A stretch of DNA of 64,000 nucleotides. It comes from JBICHN01 sp043101845 (lineage in GTDB: Bacteria; Planctomycetota; Phycisphaerae; Phycisphaerales; UBA5793). The stretch covers positions 310,001 to 374,000 of the forward strand of contig JBICHN010000011.1 in the NCBI GenBank assembly GCA_043101845.1, read 5' to 3'. Of this stretch, positions 7,711-15,893 are shown one piece after another. The notes below the pieces were generated by a model. That model was not told the DNA's origin. It did not search any database and saw nothing but the letters and a program-made list of their open reading frames with translations. How positions within the stretch are numbered: position 1 is the stretch's first letter; each line of letters begins with the position of its first letter. The position numbers and the translations under genes were made by a program.

Positions 7711-9014
7711 TGAAGCCTCGCGAGCCGGATGCCGGTGAACTGCCAGCGGGCGTGCGGCGGGAAGAAGTTTCGGTAGGTGGGACGAATGTGCGTGCGCGAG
7801 GTCGCGCACGAGCCGCCGCGCAGGACGAACTGGTTGCACATGAACTTGCCGTTGTATTCGCCGAGCGCGCCGGGTTGCGGCGCGTAGCCGGGATAGGCGG
7901 TGTACTGGCTGCCCGTCCATTCCCAGGCGTCGCCGAACATCTGGCGGAAGGTCGATTTCGAATCGCCGCGATCGGGGGCGGGGTGGAAGCGCTCGCTCTC
8001 GACGAAGTGACCTTCATCGATCGACGCGCCGGTCGACGCGACTTCCCACTCGAACTCGGTCGGCAGTCGATGTCCCGCCCACCGGGCATACGCGTCGGCT
8101 TCGAAGAGACTGACATGTGTGACGGGCTCGAGCGGATCGACCGGCCGCAGACCCGAAAGCGTGAACTGCATCCATTCGCCGTCGACCTCGCTCCAATAGA
8201 GCGGCGCGCGCCAGCCCTGTTCCTTCACGGTCGCCCAGCCTTCGCTGAGCCAGTGGTCCGGTCGCTCGTACCCGCCATCGTTCATGAAATCGAGGAACTC
8301 GCCGGCGGTGACGAGGCGCGTCGCGATCGAGAAGCGTTCGAGGAAGACGCGATGGCGCGGCGATTCATTGTCGTAGGAGAACCCGTCGCCCGCATGGCCG
8401 ATCTCGTGCATGCCGGGTTCGAACTCGACCCAGGTCTGCGAGGTCGGCGAGGCGCTCTTCGGCGAATCATGCTCCGAGCGGCGCCGAAGGTACACCGGGC
8501 GCAGCGGATTGATCGAGAGCATGTGCTTGAGATCGGTGAGCATGAGCTCCTGATGCTGCTGCTCATGGTGCAGACCGATCTCGATGATCGGGTCGAAGTT
8601 GAGTCGCTGCGCCTCATCGGCGTTCGCGATGAACTCCAACAGGCGTTCGTCGATCGCGCGGCGGTACTCGAATACTTCGTCGACCGTCGGGCGCGAGAGG
8701 AGGCCGCGCTGCGGCCGCGGAAACTGCTCGCCGACCGCGTTGTAGTAGGAATTGAAGAGGTACTCGAAGGCGTCGTTCGGCGACTTGAAGTTCGCGTCCG
8801 CCTGTTTGAGCACGAAGGTTTCGAAGAACCAGGTCGTATGCGCGAGGTGCCACTTCGTCGGGCTCGCGTCGGGCATGGACTGCACGACGAGGTCTTCGGT
8901 GTGGAGCGGCTCGGCGATCTTCATCGAGAAGTCGCGAACCTGCTTCACGCGTGCGCCGAGCGCTGCGACCGGCGGTGCGCCGGCGGGCGCAGTCGAATGG
9001 TCGACGGGTGTCAT
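7707..9014 (-). CDS. egtB: Ergothioneine sulfoxide synthase EgtB
   Basis: A 435-residue non-haem iron enzyme that joins hercynine to a thiol with O2. An N-terminal DinB-like domain supplies the iron ligands His56 (KWHLAHTTWFFE) and His150/His154 (HHEQQHQEL). The C-terminal half is an FGE-sulfatase (formylglycine-enzyme-like) domain ending in FGDAWEWTGSQYT and CATSRTHIRPTYRNFF. AAGGAG lies five bases before the chosen ATG; upstream codons have no family similarity. It is the first gene of the egtB-egtD operon. EgtA, EgtC and EgtE are not nearby, so whether the thiol donor is cysteine or gamma-glutamylcysteine cannot be decided here. Confidence 0.93.
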   Translation of the reverse strand: MTPVDHSTAPAGAPPVAALGARVKQVRDFSMKIAEPLHTEDLVVQSMPDASPTKWHLAHTTWFFETFVLKQADANFKSPNDAFEYLFNSYYNAVGEQFPRPQRGLLSRPTVDEVFEYRRAIDERLLEFIANADEAQRLNFDPIIEIGLHHEQQHQELMLTDLKHMLSINPLRPVYLRRRSEHDSPKSASPTSQTWVEFEPGMHEIGHAGDGFSYDNESPRHRVFLERFSIATRLVTAGEFLDFMNDGGYERPDHWLSEGWATVKEQGWRAPLYWSEVDGEWMQFTLSGLRPVDPLEPVTHVSLFEADAYARWAGHRLPTEFEWEVASTGASIDEGHFVESERFHPAPDRGDSKSTFRQMFGDAWEWTGSQYTAYPGYAPQPGALGEYNGKFMCNQFVLRGGSCATSRTHIRPTYRNFFPPHARWQFTGIRLARLQ

Positions 9015-9162
9015 GGCCTCTCCTTCGCTGGAGCGGCGAGCGTGGCCCCCCGGAACGGTCCCATCTGACGCGCTCGCGCTTTCCCCCGCAGCGACACATG
9101 GCGGTCGATTCGAATCCGTATGACGACTCGGCTCCGATTCGTCGCCGGTAAGTTCCCCGAAG

Positions 9163-9168
9163 ACTATA
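9163..9168 (-). promoter_or_regulatory. Possible -10 element for egtBD
   Basis: On the minus strand TATAGT (5/6 to TATAAT) lies about 150 bases before the egtB ATG in an otherwise GC-rich gap. No convincing -35 box is seen 16-18 bases upstream, so this is a weak call. Confidence 0.3.
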
Positions 9169-9227
9169 CGGGACCTTTTCGAAGAGGCCACGCGATTCGT
9201 CGGACGGGCGCGAGGATGAGCGGTTCT

Positions 9228-11000
9228 TCAGGCGGTGAGCACGCGATCGAGCGCGTCGCGCAGCGGTCTGAGATGTTCCCCGAACCGTTCAGCGCGTCCG
9301 ACGGATGAACGGTACACGGGGCGCCGCACCTGATCGAGACTCGCCGTCGCGACGATGCGCTTCGATTCGTAGAAGCGCAGGCATGCGTCGTCCCATTCGA
9401 GTCCGATGAAGTCGACGAGTTCGCGCGACATCGACTCCTGTTCGTCGACCATGCGCTCGTACGGCGCCTCAAAGAGCGGCAGGTCGATGACTTCGCGCCA
9501 GTGCGCCATGAGGCGACGGTACTGGCCGTACGCGAAGGCGAGGTCTTCGAGATCGCTCTTGTAACTGTGGTGGAGCGGAAGCTGCGTCGTGTAGCAGGAG
9601 AGACAGGTGTCGATCGGATCGCGCGAGCAGTGGATCACGCGGGCCTTCGGAAAGAGAAGGTTGATGAGGCCGAGGTGCGAGAAGTTGTGGGGCATCTTGT
9701 CGGTAATGCGCGTCGCGTCGGGATCGAGCGCGCGGAGTCGTTCGAGCCGCTCGCGCGCGAGGTCGTTCATCTGCTTTGGCGTGATCGCGTCGAGGAGCGC
9801 GGGGTACGGTCGGTCGGCGCCGAGGCGTTCGGGAAGGGTGATGACGAGGTTCGTGATGTCGGACAATTCACCGGCGCCGTAGACCTGCGGATGTGACGCG
9901 AGAATCTGCTCGACGAGGCTCGTGCCCGAGCGCGGCATGCCGACGATGAAGACGGGGAGCTCCGATTCGACATCGCTGCGCGGGTAGGACGCGACGCGGT
10001 CGGGACTGAACGCGTCGATGACTTCGTCGATGAGCCCGGCGTAGGCGTCGCGATCGAAAGTCTTCGGCGCGAGGTCGTTCGCGTTGCGGTACGCGTTGAA
10101 GGCGCGATCGGCGTCGTCCGCGGCCTCGTGCAGAGCGCCGAGATTGAAGTAGAGCATCGCCTTGTCGCGCGGCTCGATCGTCGTCGCGCGCAACGCGCGG
10201 CGGACGGCGTCAATCGCGGGGTCGAGTTTTTTCGCCCGGCGACTTACGCGGGCGAACGCGGCGGCGAGCGTGGGGTTCGGCGCCGCGTTCCGGGCGGGAT
10301 TTTCGAGCAGGGCGTACGCCGCATCGGTCTCGCCGCGCGATTCGAGGATCTCGGCGCGGCCGGCGAGCACTTCGGGAATGTTCGGATCCGCCGCGGCGAC
10401 CCGGTCGTACTCGAGGATCGCTTCCTCATGCCGCCCCTTGATGCGCAGCGCGGTCGCAAGGTTCGTCCGCAGGTCGAGATCGTCGGGGGCGTACTCAAGC
10501 GCCGTGCGGTATTCGTCGATCGCGTCGTCCATCATGCCGTGGTCAAACAGGGCGTCGGCGAGCTTCGCGTGCGTGTCGGGACGGTCGGGCGCGACTTCGA
10601 GCGCCTGGCGATAGGCGTTGATCGCGCGTTCCGGGTTGAAGCGCTGGAGGTAGATATCGCCGAGCGCGACGAAGAGTGACGGGTCCTTCGGGTTCGCGCT
10701 GAGCGCCGTCTTCATCGCATTGAGCGCTTCGCGCGGCCGGCCGGCGCCGAGCAGGAAGCGGACGAGCGCGATATGGAGGTCAACGCGCTGCGGTCGCACG
10801 CGGGTCGCCTTCACGAGCGTGGCGATCGCTTCATCGATGCGGCCGGTGCGGGCGAGAACATCGGCGAGGCCGGCGGTCGCGTCGGCGTGGTTCGCGCGGC
10901 GTTTGAGCGTCTGTCGATAGTGCCGCTCGGCGGCGCGGAGGTCGCCGGCGCGGTGCGCCTGCGCCGCCTGTTCGAGATTCCGATCGATCTTCGCCGCCAT
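9228..11000 (-). CDS. TPR-repeat sulfotransferase
   Basis: A 590-residue fusion. Residues 1 to about 310 are roughly eight tetratricopeptide repeats (for example ERAINAYRQALEVAPDRPDT and DDAIDEYRTALEYAPDDLDL). From about residue 340 it is a PAPS-dependent sulfotransferase: 5'-phosphosulfate loop FIVGMPRSGTSLVEQILASH near 350 and 3'-phosphate region RVIHCSRDPIDTCLSCY near 465. Such TPR-sulfotransferases are common in planctomycetes and proteobacteria; the acceptor is unknown. Two ATGs stand six bases apart. I use the second because AAGG then lies six bases away, whereas it abuts the first. Confidence 0.85.
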   Translation of the reverse strand: MAAKIDRNLEQAAQAHRAGDLRAAERHYRQTLKRRANHADATAGLADVLARTGRIDEAIATLVKATRVRPQRVDLHIALVRFLLGAGRPREALNAMKTALSANPKDPSLFVALGDIYLQRFNPERAINAYRQALEVAPDRPDTHAKLADALFDHGMMDDAIDEYRTALEYAPDDLDLRTNLATALRIKGRHEEAILEYDRVAAADPNIPEVLAGRAEILESRGETDAAYALLENPARNAAPNPTLAAAFARVSRRAKKLDPAIDAVRRALRATTIEPRDKAMLYFNLGALHEAADDADRAFNAYRNANDLAPKTFDRDAYAGLIDEVIDAFSPDRVASYPRSDVESELPVFIVGMPRSGTSLVEQILASHPQVYGAGELSDITNLVITLPERLGADRPYPALLDAITPKQMNDLARERLERLRALDPDATRITDKMPHNFSHLGLINLLFPKARVIHCSRDPIDTCLSCYTTQLPLHHSYKSDLEDLAFAYGQYRRLMAHWREVIDLPLFEAPYERMVDEQESMSRELVDFIGLEWDDACLRFYESKRIVATASLDQVRRPVYRSSVGRAERFGEHLRPLRDALDRVLTA

Positions 11001-11063
11001 GCCCATCCTTCGCGCTTCGCCGTCGTCGCCTGTCGCCGCCGGTCGGCATGGTAGGAGGGACGG

Positions 11064-12395
11064 TCACGCGGCGGGGGCGGGGGCGAGGTCGGCCGAGAGG
11101 CGCTCCACTTCGCGCGTGATGCCGTCCGCTTCGAGAGTGAGCGACTTCTGCAGTTCGCGGTGGAGCGCGAAGCGGAGAAAGGTGCGCACGCGGCGCCAGA
11201 CTTCGGTGACGCGGTCGCCGAACGCCACGGCGAACCAGCCGCTGAGCGGGAGCGTGACGGTGTACGCGAGCGCGAGAGGCCAGGAGAGCAGCAACCACGC
11301 GGCGGCGACCTGCAGCGCGTAGCAGATCGGGAACACGAAGAGCCCGGGATAGACCGTCCACGACGCCCACTGGTCCTTCGCCTGCGCGCGGCGCCGGGCG
11401 ATGGCGCGGACGACGAGGTACGCCGGGAGATGGTTCAACCATCCCCAGAGATAAATCGGCGAACCGATGAGGAGAACCGGGAGTTGCCTCGCAGTGAACG
11501 AGATCGCGCGGCCGAGGGTAATCGGCACGAAGACCTCGCCCGGCAGGACGCCGAGTCGGCGCAGTTTCGAGCGGTAGGCGCGGATGGCGCGGCCGAGGGC
11601 GGAGAGTTCTTCGCCCCGCGCTTCGCGGAGGCGCTCATAGCCGTCGCGGAGTGTCTGCGTGAGCGCGAGGCGCTCGGCGTACGACTCGTGCGGCGTGGCG
11701 CGCTGAAGCACCTCGGCCGCCCAGGTCAGGGCGAACACCTGGCGACGGCGTTCGGCGTTCAAAGTGAGCGCTTCCACGCGCCGCTCAATCTCAGTGGTGA
11801 ATTCGCGCGCCTTCGACTCGGGATGGGCGTCGAGCCACGCCTCGACATCGATCGGCTCGCCGAAGCGGACGACGACCGATGAGCGCCACTGGTCCTTCTC
11901 TTCGAACGCGAGACCGACGGGGACGACCTGCAGGCGTCCCGGGTTGCCGTCGCGCCGGACATAGTCGACCGCGATCGACGCGGCGCCGTGCTTGAACGGA
12001 CGCAGCCGCGCGTCGGTGTGGCTCTGCCCTTCGGGAAAGATGCACAGCGCAGCGCCCTCGGCGAGGCGCTCGCGACATACGGCGAGCGTCGCGCGATTGC
12101 CCATCGTCTTCACACCCTCCCCCTTGTCCTGCGCGCGGTGGAAGGTGACGACATGCAGAGCGCGCATGAACGGACGGAGGATCGTCATATTCGCAAAGGT
12201 GCTCTTCGCGGTGATCGTCACCGGGCGATCAAGGTGGATGAGCACGACGAGCGGATCGACCATCGCGTTCGGATGGTTCGGCACGAGCATGAGGGGCCCC
12301 GAGGGTGGCACATGTTCGACGCCTTCGACCTCGATGCGGCGGAAGAAGACGAGGAGCGCCGCGCGCCAGAGCAGTCTCGCGATGCGGTAGATCAT
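11064..12395 (-). CDS. PlsC-type lysophospholipid acyltransferase with C-terminal membrane domain
   Basis: A 443-residue protein. The acyltransferase domain (about 1-210) has the block I motif as NHPNAMVDPL, where five residues rather than the classical four separate His and Asp; this form is seen in a PlsC subgroup. Block III is FPEGQSHTD. It probably esterifies lysophosphatidate or a related lysolipid at the inner membrane. After a helical, Arg/Glu-rich middle (about 210-300) come three to four hydrophobic segments (about 310-400) and an amphipathic tail. Typical PlsC proteins are about 240 residues, so the second half is an added module. I chose MIYRIARLLWRAALL as start because it is the normal beginning of the domain. 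Confidence 0.8.
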   Translation of the reverse strand: MIYRIARLLWRAALLVFFRRIEVEGVEHVPPSGPLMLVPNHPNAMVDPLVVLIHLDRPVTITAKSTFANMTILRPFMRALHVVTFHRAQDKGEGVKTMGNRATLAVCRERLAEGAALCIFPEGQSHTDARLRPFKHGAASIAVDYVRRDGNPGRLQVVPVGLAFEEKDQWRSSVVVRFGEPIDVEAWLDAHPESKAREFTTEIERRVEALTLNAERRRQVFALTWAAEVLQRATPHESYAERLALTQTLRDGYERLREARGEELSALGRAIRAYRSKLRRLGVLPGEVFVPITLGRAISFTARQLPVLLIGSPIYLWGWLNHLPAYLVVRAIARRRAQAKDQWASWTVYPGLFVFPICYALQVAAAWLLLSWPLALAYTVTLPLSGWFAVAFGDRVTEVWRRVRTFLRFALHRELQKSLTLEADGITREVERLSADLAPAPAA

Positions 12396-12574
12396 GGGAG
12401 GTCGCCTTCGATCAACCCGTTCGGTGATCTTCCTATCGGCGGAATCGGCCTCAGCGTACATCACTCGGCCCGCCGCGGGCGGGTTCTCCCCGTTTCTCCC
12501 GCTTTTTCATGGGAAGGGCGCCTTCCGTTTCCGCTCTCAGAAAGGGTGGCGGTTCTCAACAGAGGAGTGATGTC

Positions 12575-14158
12575 ATGTCTGGACCACGAAGTCGGATCAT
12601 GGTGGTTGGATTCGTGCTCGCCAGCGCCGCGACGGCGTCCACCGGAGCCCAGATTTGCGAATGGGCGACCTACGGGCCGGGGTGTGACGGGCTCTGGACG
12701 CAGTCGGCGATCGGTATTGGCGCGACGCACACCCAGGCGGAAGGACTCTTCGTCAAGACGCTCGCTGGCACGGCGATCGAGGCGCTCTACGCGCCGATCG
12801 CGTCCAGCGTTCCCGACGCGGCGATCCGCGGCCACACGAACGCGTCGCCGGGAGGATCGTCTTCCGAGTACTACGGCATCGCCGGGTCGTACTCCGGCCT
12901 GAAGGGCGCGGGGGTCTACGGACGCGTCACCGCCGATTCGGCAAGCGTCGCCGGCGTTCTCGGTCTGAGTGAAGCGCAGCAGGAACACGGCGCCGGGGTG
13001 CGCGGAATCGGTCGGGGTCGCGTTGGGCGGGGCGTCGAGGGACATGCCCCCTCGATGTCCGGCCATACGATCGGGGTCTTCGGGCGTGTCGCGTCATCGA
13101 ACAACCTGGCCATCGGCGTCTACGGCCAAGGCGGTGGACGCGGTGTGTATGGGGTCAGCGGGGCTCGTGAATCGGCCGGAATCGGCGTCGCAGGTCGAAC
13201 CTACGGAGAGAACGGTCGCGGCGTCTACGGAGAGTCACTGGCCAACTCCGGAAACTCGGTGGGTGTCTTCGGCGGCGCCACAAGCCCCACTGGATTTGGC
13301 GTGTACGGGACGAGTCCCGGCCACGCTATTTTCGGCTACTCCTCGTCGGGCTCGAGTGCAGAGAGTTCCGGGGTCTTCGGTCTCAACGACTCTGCGTCGG
13401 GGCACTCGCCGGGTGTGCGCGGCGAGTCGGCGAGCAATACCGGTCGCGGCGTTCTGGGAATCGCCAGCGCGGTCGGTGGCTCAGGTGTCGGCGTATACGG
13501 CGAAACGATGAGTGTGCGCGGCTCGGGTGTCCATGGGGTTGGTCCCGGGACGGGCGTGCTCGGGTACTCGACATCGACCACCGGAGGCGCCGGGATCCTC
13601 GGTATGAATGAGCAGGCACGCGGGCTTTCCTATGGCGTGCGCGGAGTTGTCGGCAGTCCGGAAGGATTCGCCGGCCACTTCGAAGGTCGCGGTCACTTCT
13701 CCGCCGCCGTCGGGATCGGCACGGAGAGCCCGGGATACCTTCTTCATGTCAACGGCGACGCGGGAAAGCCCGGCGGCGGATCGTGGTCGAATGCGTCCGA
13801 TCTCCGCCTGAAGACGAACATCGAACCCCTCGCGAATTCGCTCGACCGACTCCTCGCCCTGCGCGGTGTGTCCTTCGAATACCGCGATCCTGAACGGATC
13901 AATGAACTCGAGGGCGAGCGGATCGGCATGATCGCCCAGGAAGTCGAAGCGGTCTTTCCCGACTGGGTGGACGAGGGCGCCGATGGATTCAAGCGCGTGA
14001 CCTACCGCGGATTCGAAGCGATCATCGTCGAAGCGATGCGTGAGATGCGCGCCGAATCGCTCGGTCGTCTCGCCACGCTCGAGGCGGAGAACCAGGCGTT
14101 GCGCGAACGCCTCGCGCGTCTCGAAAGTCTGGTCGAGCGGCTTGCGAGTGATGAATAG
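12575..14158 (+). CDS. Exported GVYG-repeat protein with S74 auto-processing chaperone domain
   Basis: A 527-residue protein with a signal peptide (RIMVVGFVLASAATASTGAQ). Residues about 85-390 consist of about a dozen loose repeats built on G(V/I)(Y/F/L)G, such as GVYGRVT, GVFGRVAS and GVYGQGGG, likely a beta-solenoid or trimeric fibre. The C-terminus is a Peptidase_S74 intramolecular chaperone domain: SDLRLKTNIEPL (Ser about 408 and Lys about 413, the catalytic dyad of the family), then RIGMIAQEVEAVFPDWV and an alpha-helical end. S74 domains trimerise the fibre and cut themselves off. AGGAG lies seven bases before the ATG. It is a single gene, divergent from the acyltransferase gene. Surface or extracellular location is inferred. 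Confidence 0.82.
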   Translation: MSGPRSRIMVVGFVLASAATASTGAQICEWATYGPGCDGLWTQSAIGIGATHTQAEGLFVKTLAGTAIEALYAPIASSVPDAAIRGHTNASPGGSSSEYYGIAGSYSGLKGAGVYGRVTADSASVAGVLGLSEAQQEHGAGVRGIGRGRVGRGVEGHAPSMSGHTIGVFGRVASSNNLAIGVYGQGGGRGVYGVSGARESAGIGVAGRTYGENGRGVYGESLANSGNSVGVFGGATSPTGFGVYGTSPGHAIFGYSSSGSSAESSGVFGLNDSASGHSPGVRGESASNTGRGVLGIASAVGGSGVGVYGETMSVRGSGVHGVGPGTGVLGYSTSTTGGAGILGMNEQARGLSYGVRGVVGSPEGFAGHFEGRGHFSAAVGIGTESPGYLLHVNGDAGKPGGGSWSNASDLRLKTNIEPLANSLDRLLALRGVSFEYRDPERINELEGERIGMIAQEVEAVFPDWVDEGADGFKRVTYRGFEAIIVEAMREMRAESLGRLATLEAENQALRERLARLESLVERLASDE

Positions 14159-14185
14159 AGCGTTGAAGGTCCGGCGCGCGACGGG

Positions 14186-15862
14186 TTACCGCCGCGCGTC
14201 GTAGACCTGGCGGCCGTCGACATACACGGCGGCGGGTCGAATCGATTCCCATTGGGGCTCGGCGTCGAAGGGCGATTCGAGGAGAATGACGAAATCGGCG
14301 CGGTAGCCGGGCGCGACGCGTCCGATTTCGTCTTCCGCGAAGACGCCGTAGGCGCCGCTCGTCGTGTAGCCGCGCAGGGCCTCGCCGACCGTGATGTTCT
14401 CCTGGGTCTGCCAGTCGTCGCCCGCGAGCGTGCGGCCGGTCACCGCGGCCTCGACGCCGAGGAACGGGTGAAGCGTCACGACGGGCCAGTCGGAGCCGAA
14501 CGCGACCACGGCGCCGGCGTCGAGGAGCGACTTGAAGGCGTAGCTCGACCGCGCGCGATCCGGGCCGATGTACGCCTCGGCGTAGCGGCCGTCGTCGGCC
14601 TTGTGGTAGGGCTGCATCGACGCGATGACGCCGAGGTCGCCGAAGCGCTGGATGTCTTCGGGGAGAAGGTGCTGCGCATGTTCGCTGCGACAGCGGGCGG
14701 CGCGGAGGTCTTCGTACTTTCGTTCGAGCGTGTTGAGCAGGTAGTGGTTCGCCTTGTCGCCGATCGCGTGCGTGATCGTCTGGTAGCCCGAGGCTGCGGC
14801 GGCTTCGACATTGCGCTCGAAGGCGCCGTTTTCGACGCCTTCGCGGAACAGGCCGCGCCAGTTGGGGCGCTCGGGATCATTCCCGAGGAAGGGTTCGCGC
14901 ATCATCGCGGTGCGCGAGCCGAGGCTGCCGTCGAGGTACGCCTTGAAGCCGCGCACTTCGACGAAGCCGGGGCGCCCGGCGAAGCGATCGGCGAGCGTCG
15001 TCGCGAGGTCCCAGCGGCCGGTCGTCGGATAGAGGAAGAAGCGGAGGCGCGGCTCGTCCGACGACGCGGCGAGACGCTCGTACGCCTCGAGATCGCTGAC
15101 GCCGGGAATGTCGCCGACCGCGGTGATGCCGTGCGCGAGCGCGTGGTCGATCGCCGCGTGGAGCGCCTCGACCTTTTCGTCGACGCTCGTCGGCGGAATG
15201 TGCTGGGAGACGAGCGACATGGCGCTTTCGCGGAGAATGCCGGTCGGCTCGCCGGTTTCCGGATCGCGATCGATCACGCCGCCGACGGGGTCGGGCGGGC
15301 CGTCCTTCGTGATGCCCGCGCGGCGCAGGGCCGCGGTGTTCGCAAGCGCCGAATGGCCATCCATGCGCGAGAGGAAGAGCGGGCGATCGCCCGTAACCGG
15401 GTCGACCCATTCGCGCGTGGGCGACTCGGGCTGATCCCAGCTTTCGACCGACCAGCGTCCGCCGAGGAGCCAGCGCCCCTCGGGCAGGCGCGTGTTCCAT
15501 TCGCGGACGCGGTTGATGAAGTCGTCCTTCGAAGTCGCGTCGCGCAACTGGATCTGCGCGAGGCCGAGCCCGCCGCCGAGCATGTGGATGTGCGAATCGA
15601 TGAGGCCGGGCACGACGACGCGACCCTGCGCGTCGACGCGGTGGGTGTCAGGACCGATGAATGATTCGTCGCGCTCGCCGACATGGACGAAGGCGCCGTC
15701 GTCGACGGCGGCGAACGCGGCGAATCCGGCGCGCCCGTCGGACCAGATGCGCGCGTTTTCGATAACGAGGTCGGCGGGTTCGACCGCGGCGGAGATGGGC
15801 GGCGCAGAGAGCGCCGACGCGAAGATCGTGACGGCGAGACGGCGGAGAATGGAGTGCGTCAT
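14186..15862 (-). CDS. Exported amidohydrolase-3 family metalloenzyme (YtcJ-like)
   Basis: A 558-residue protein with a Sec signal (LRRLAVTIFASALSAPPISA). The amidohydrolase-3 fold is marked by the metal site LIDSHIHMLGGG (about residue 92), the carboxylysine-type segment KAYLDGSLGSRTA, the ITHAIGDKANH site and FGSDWPVVTLHPF near the end. Members hydrolyse amide, formamide or cyclic imide bonds; the substrate is unknown. It would act in the periplasm. It lies 31 bases downstream of a closely similar paralogue without a signal peptide (15894-17525), evidence of a tandem duplication. Confidence 0.85.
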   Translation of the reverse strand: MTHSILRRLAVTIFASALSAPPISAAVEPADLVIENARIWSDGRAGFAAFAAVDDGAFVHVGERDESFIGPDTHRVDAQGRVVVPGLIDSHIHMLGGGLGLAQIQLRDATSKDDFINRVREWNTRLPEGRWLLGGRWSVESWDQPESPTREWVDPVTGDRPLFLSRMDGHSALANTAALRRAGITKDGPPDPVGGVIDRDPETGEPTGILRESAMSLVSQHIPPTSVDEKVEALHAAIDHALAHGITAVGDIPGVSDLEAYERLAASSDEPRLRFFLYPTTGRWDLATTLADRFAGRPGFVEVRGFKAYLDGSLGSRTAMMREPFLGNDPERPNWRGLFREGVENGAFERNVEAAAASGYQTITHAIGDKANHYLLNTLERKYEDLRAARCRSEHAQHLLPEDIQRFGDLGVIASMQPYHKADDGRYAEAYIGPDRARSSYAFKSLLDAGAVVAFGSDWPVVTLHPFLGVEAAVTGRTLAGDDWQTQENITVGEALRGYTTSGAYGVFAEDEIGRVAPGYRADFVILLESPFDAEPQWESIRPAAVYVDGRQVYDARR

Positions 15863-15893
15863 GCGCTCAAGGTCGCCTCGCCGAGCCGAATTG

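Noticed and set aside
12575..14158. S74-domain gene as a prophage tail spike
   Set aside because: It has an export signal peptide and no structural, integrase or lysis gene is nearby.
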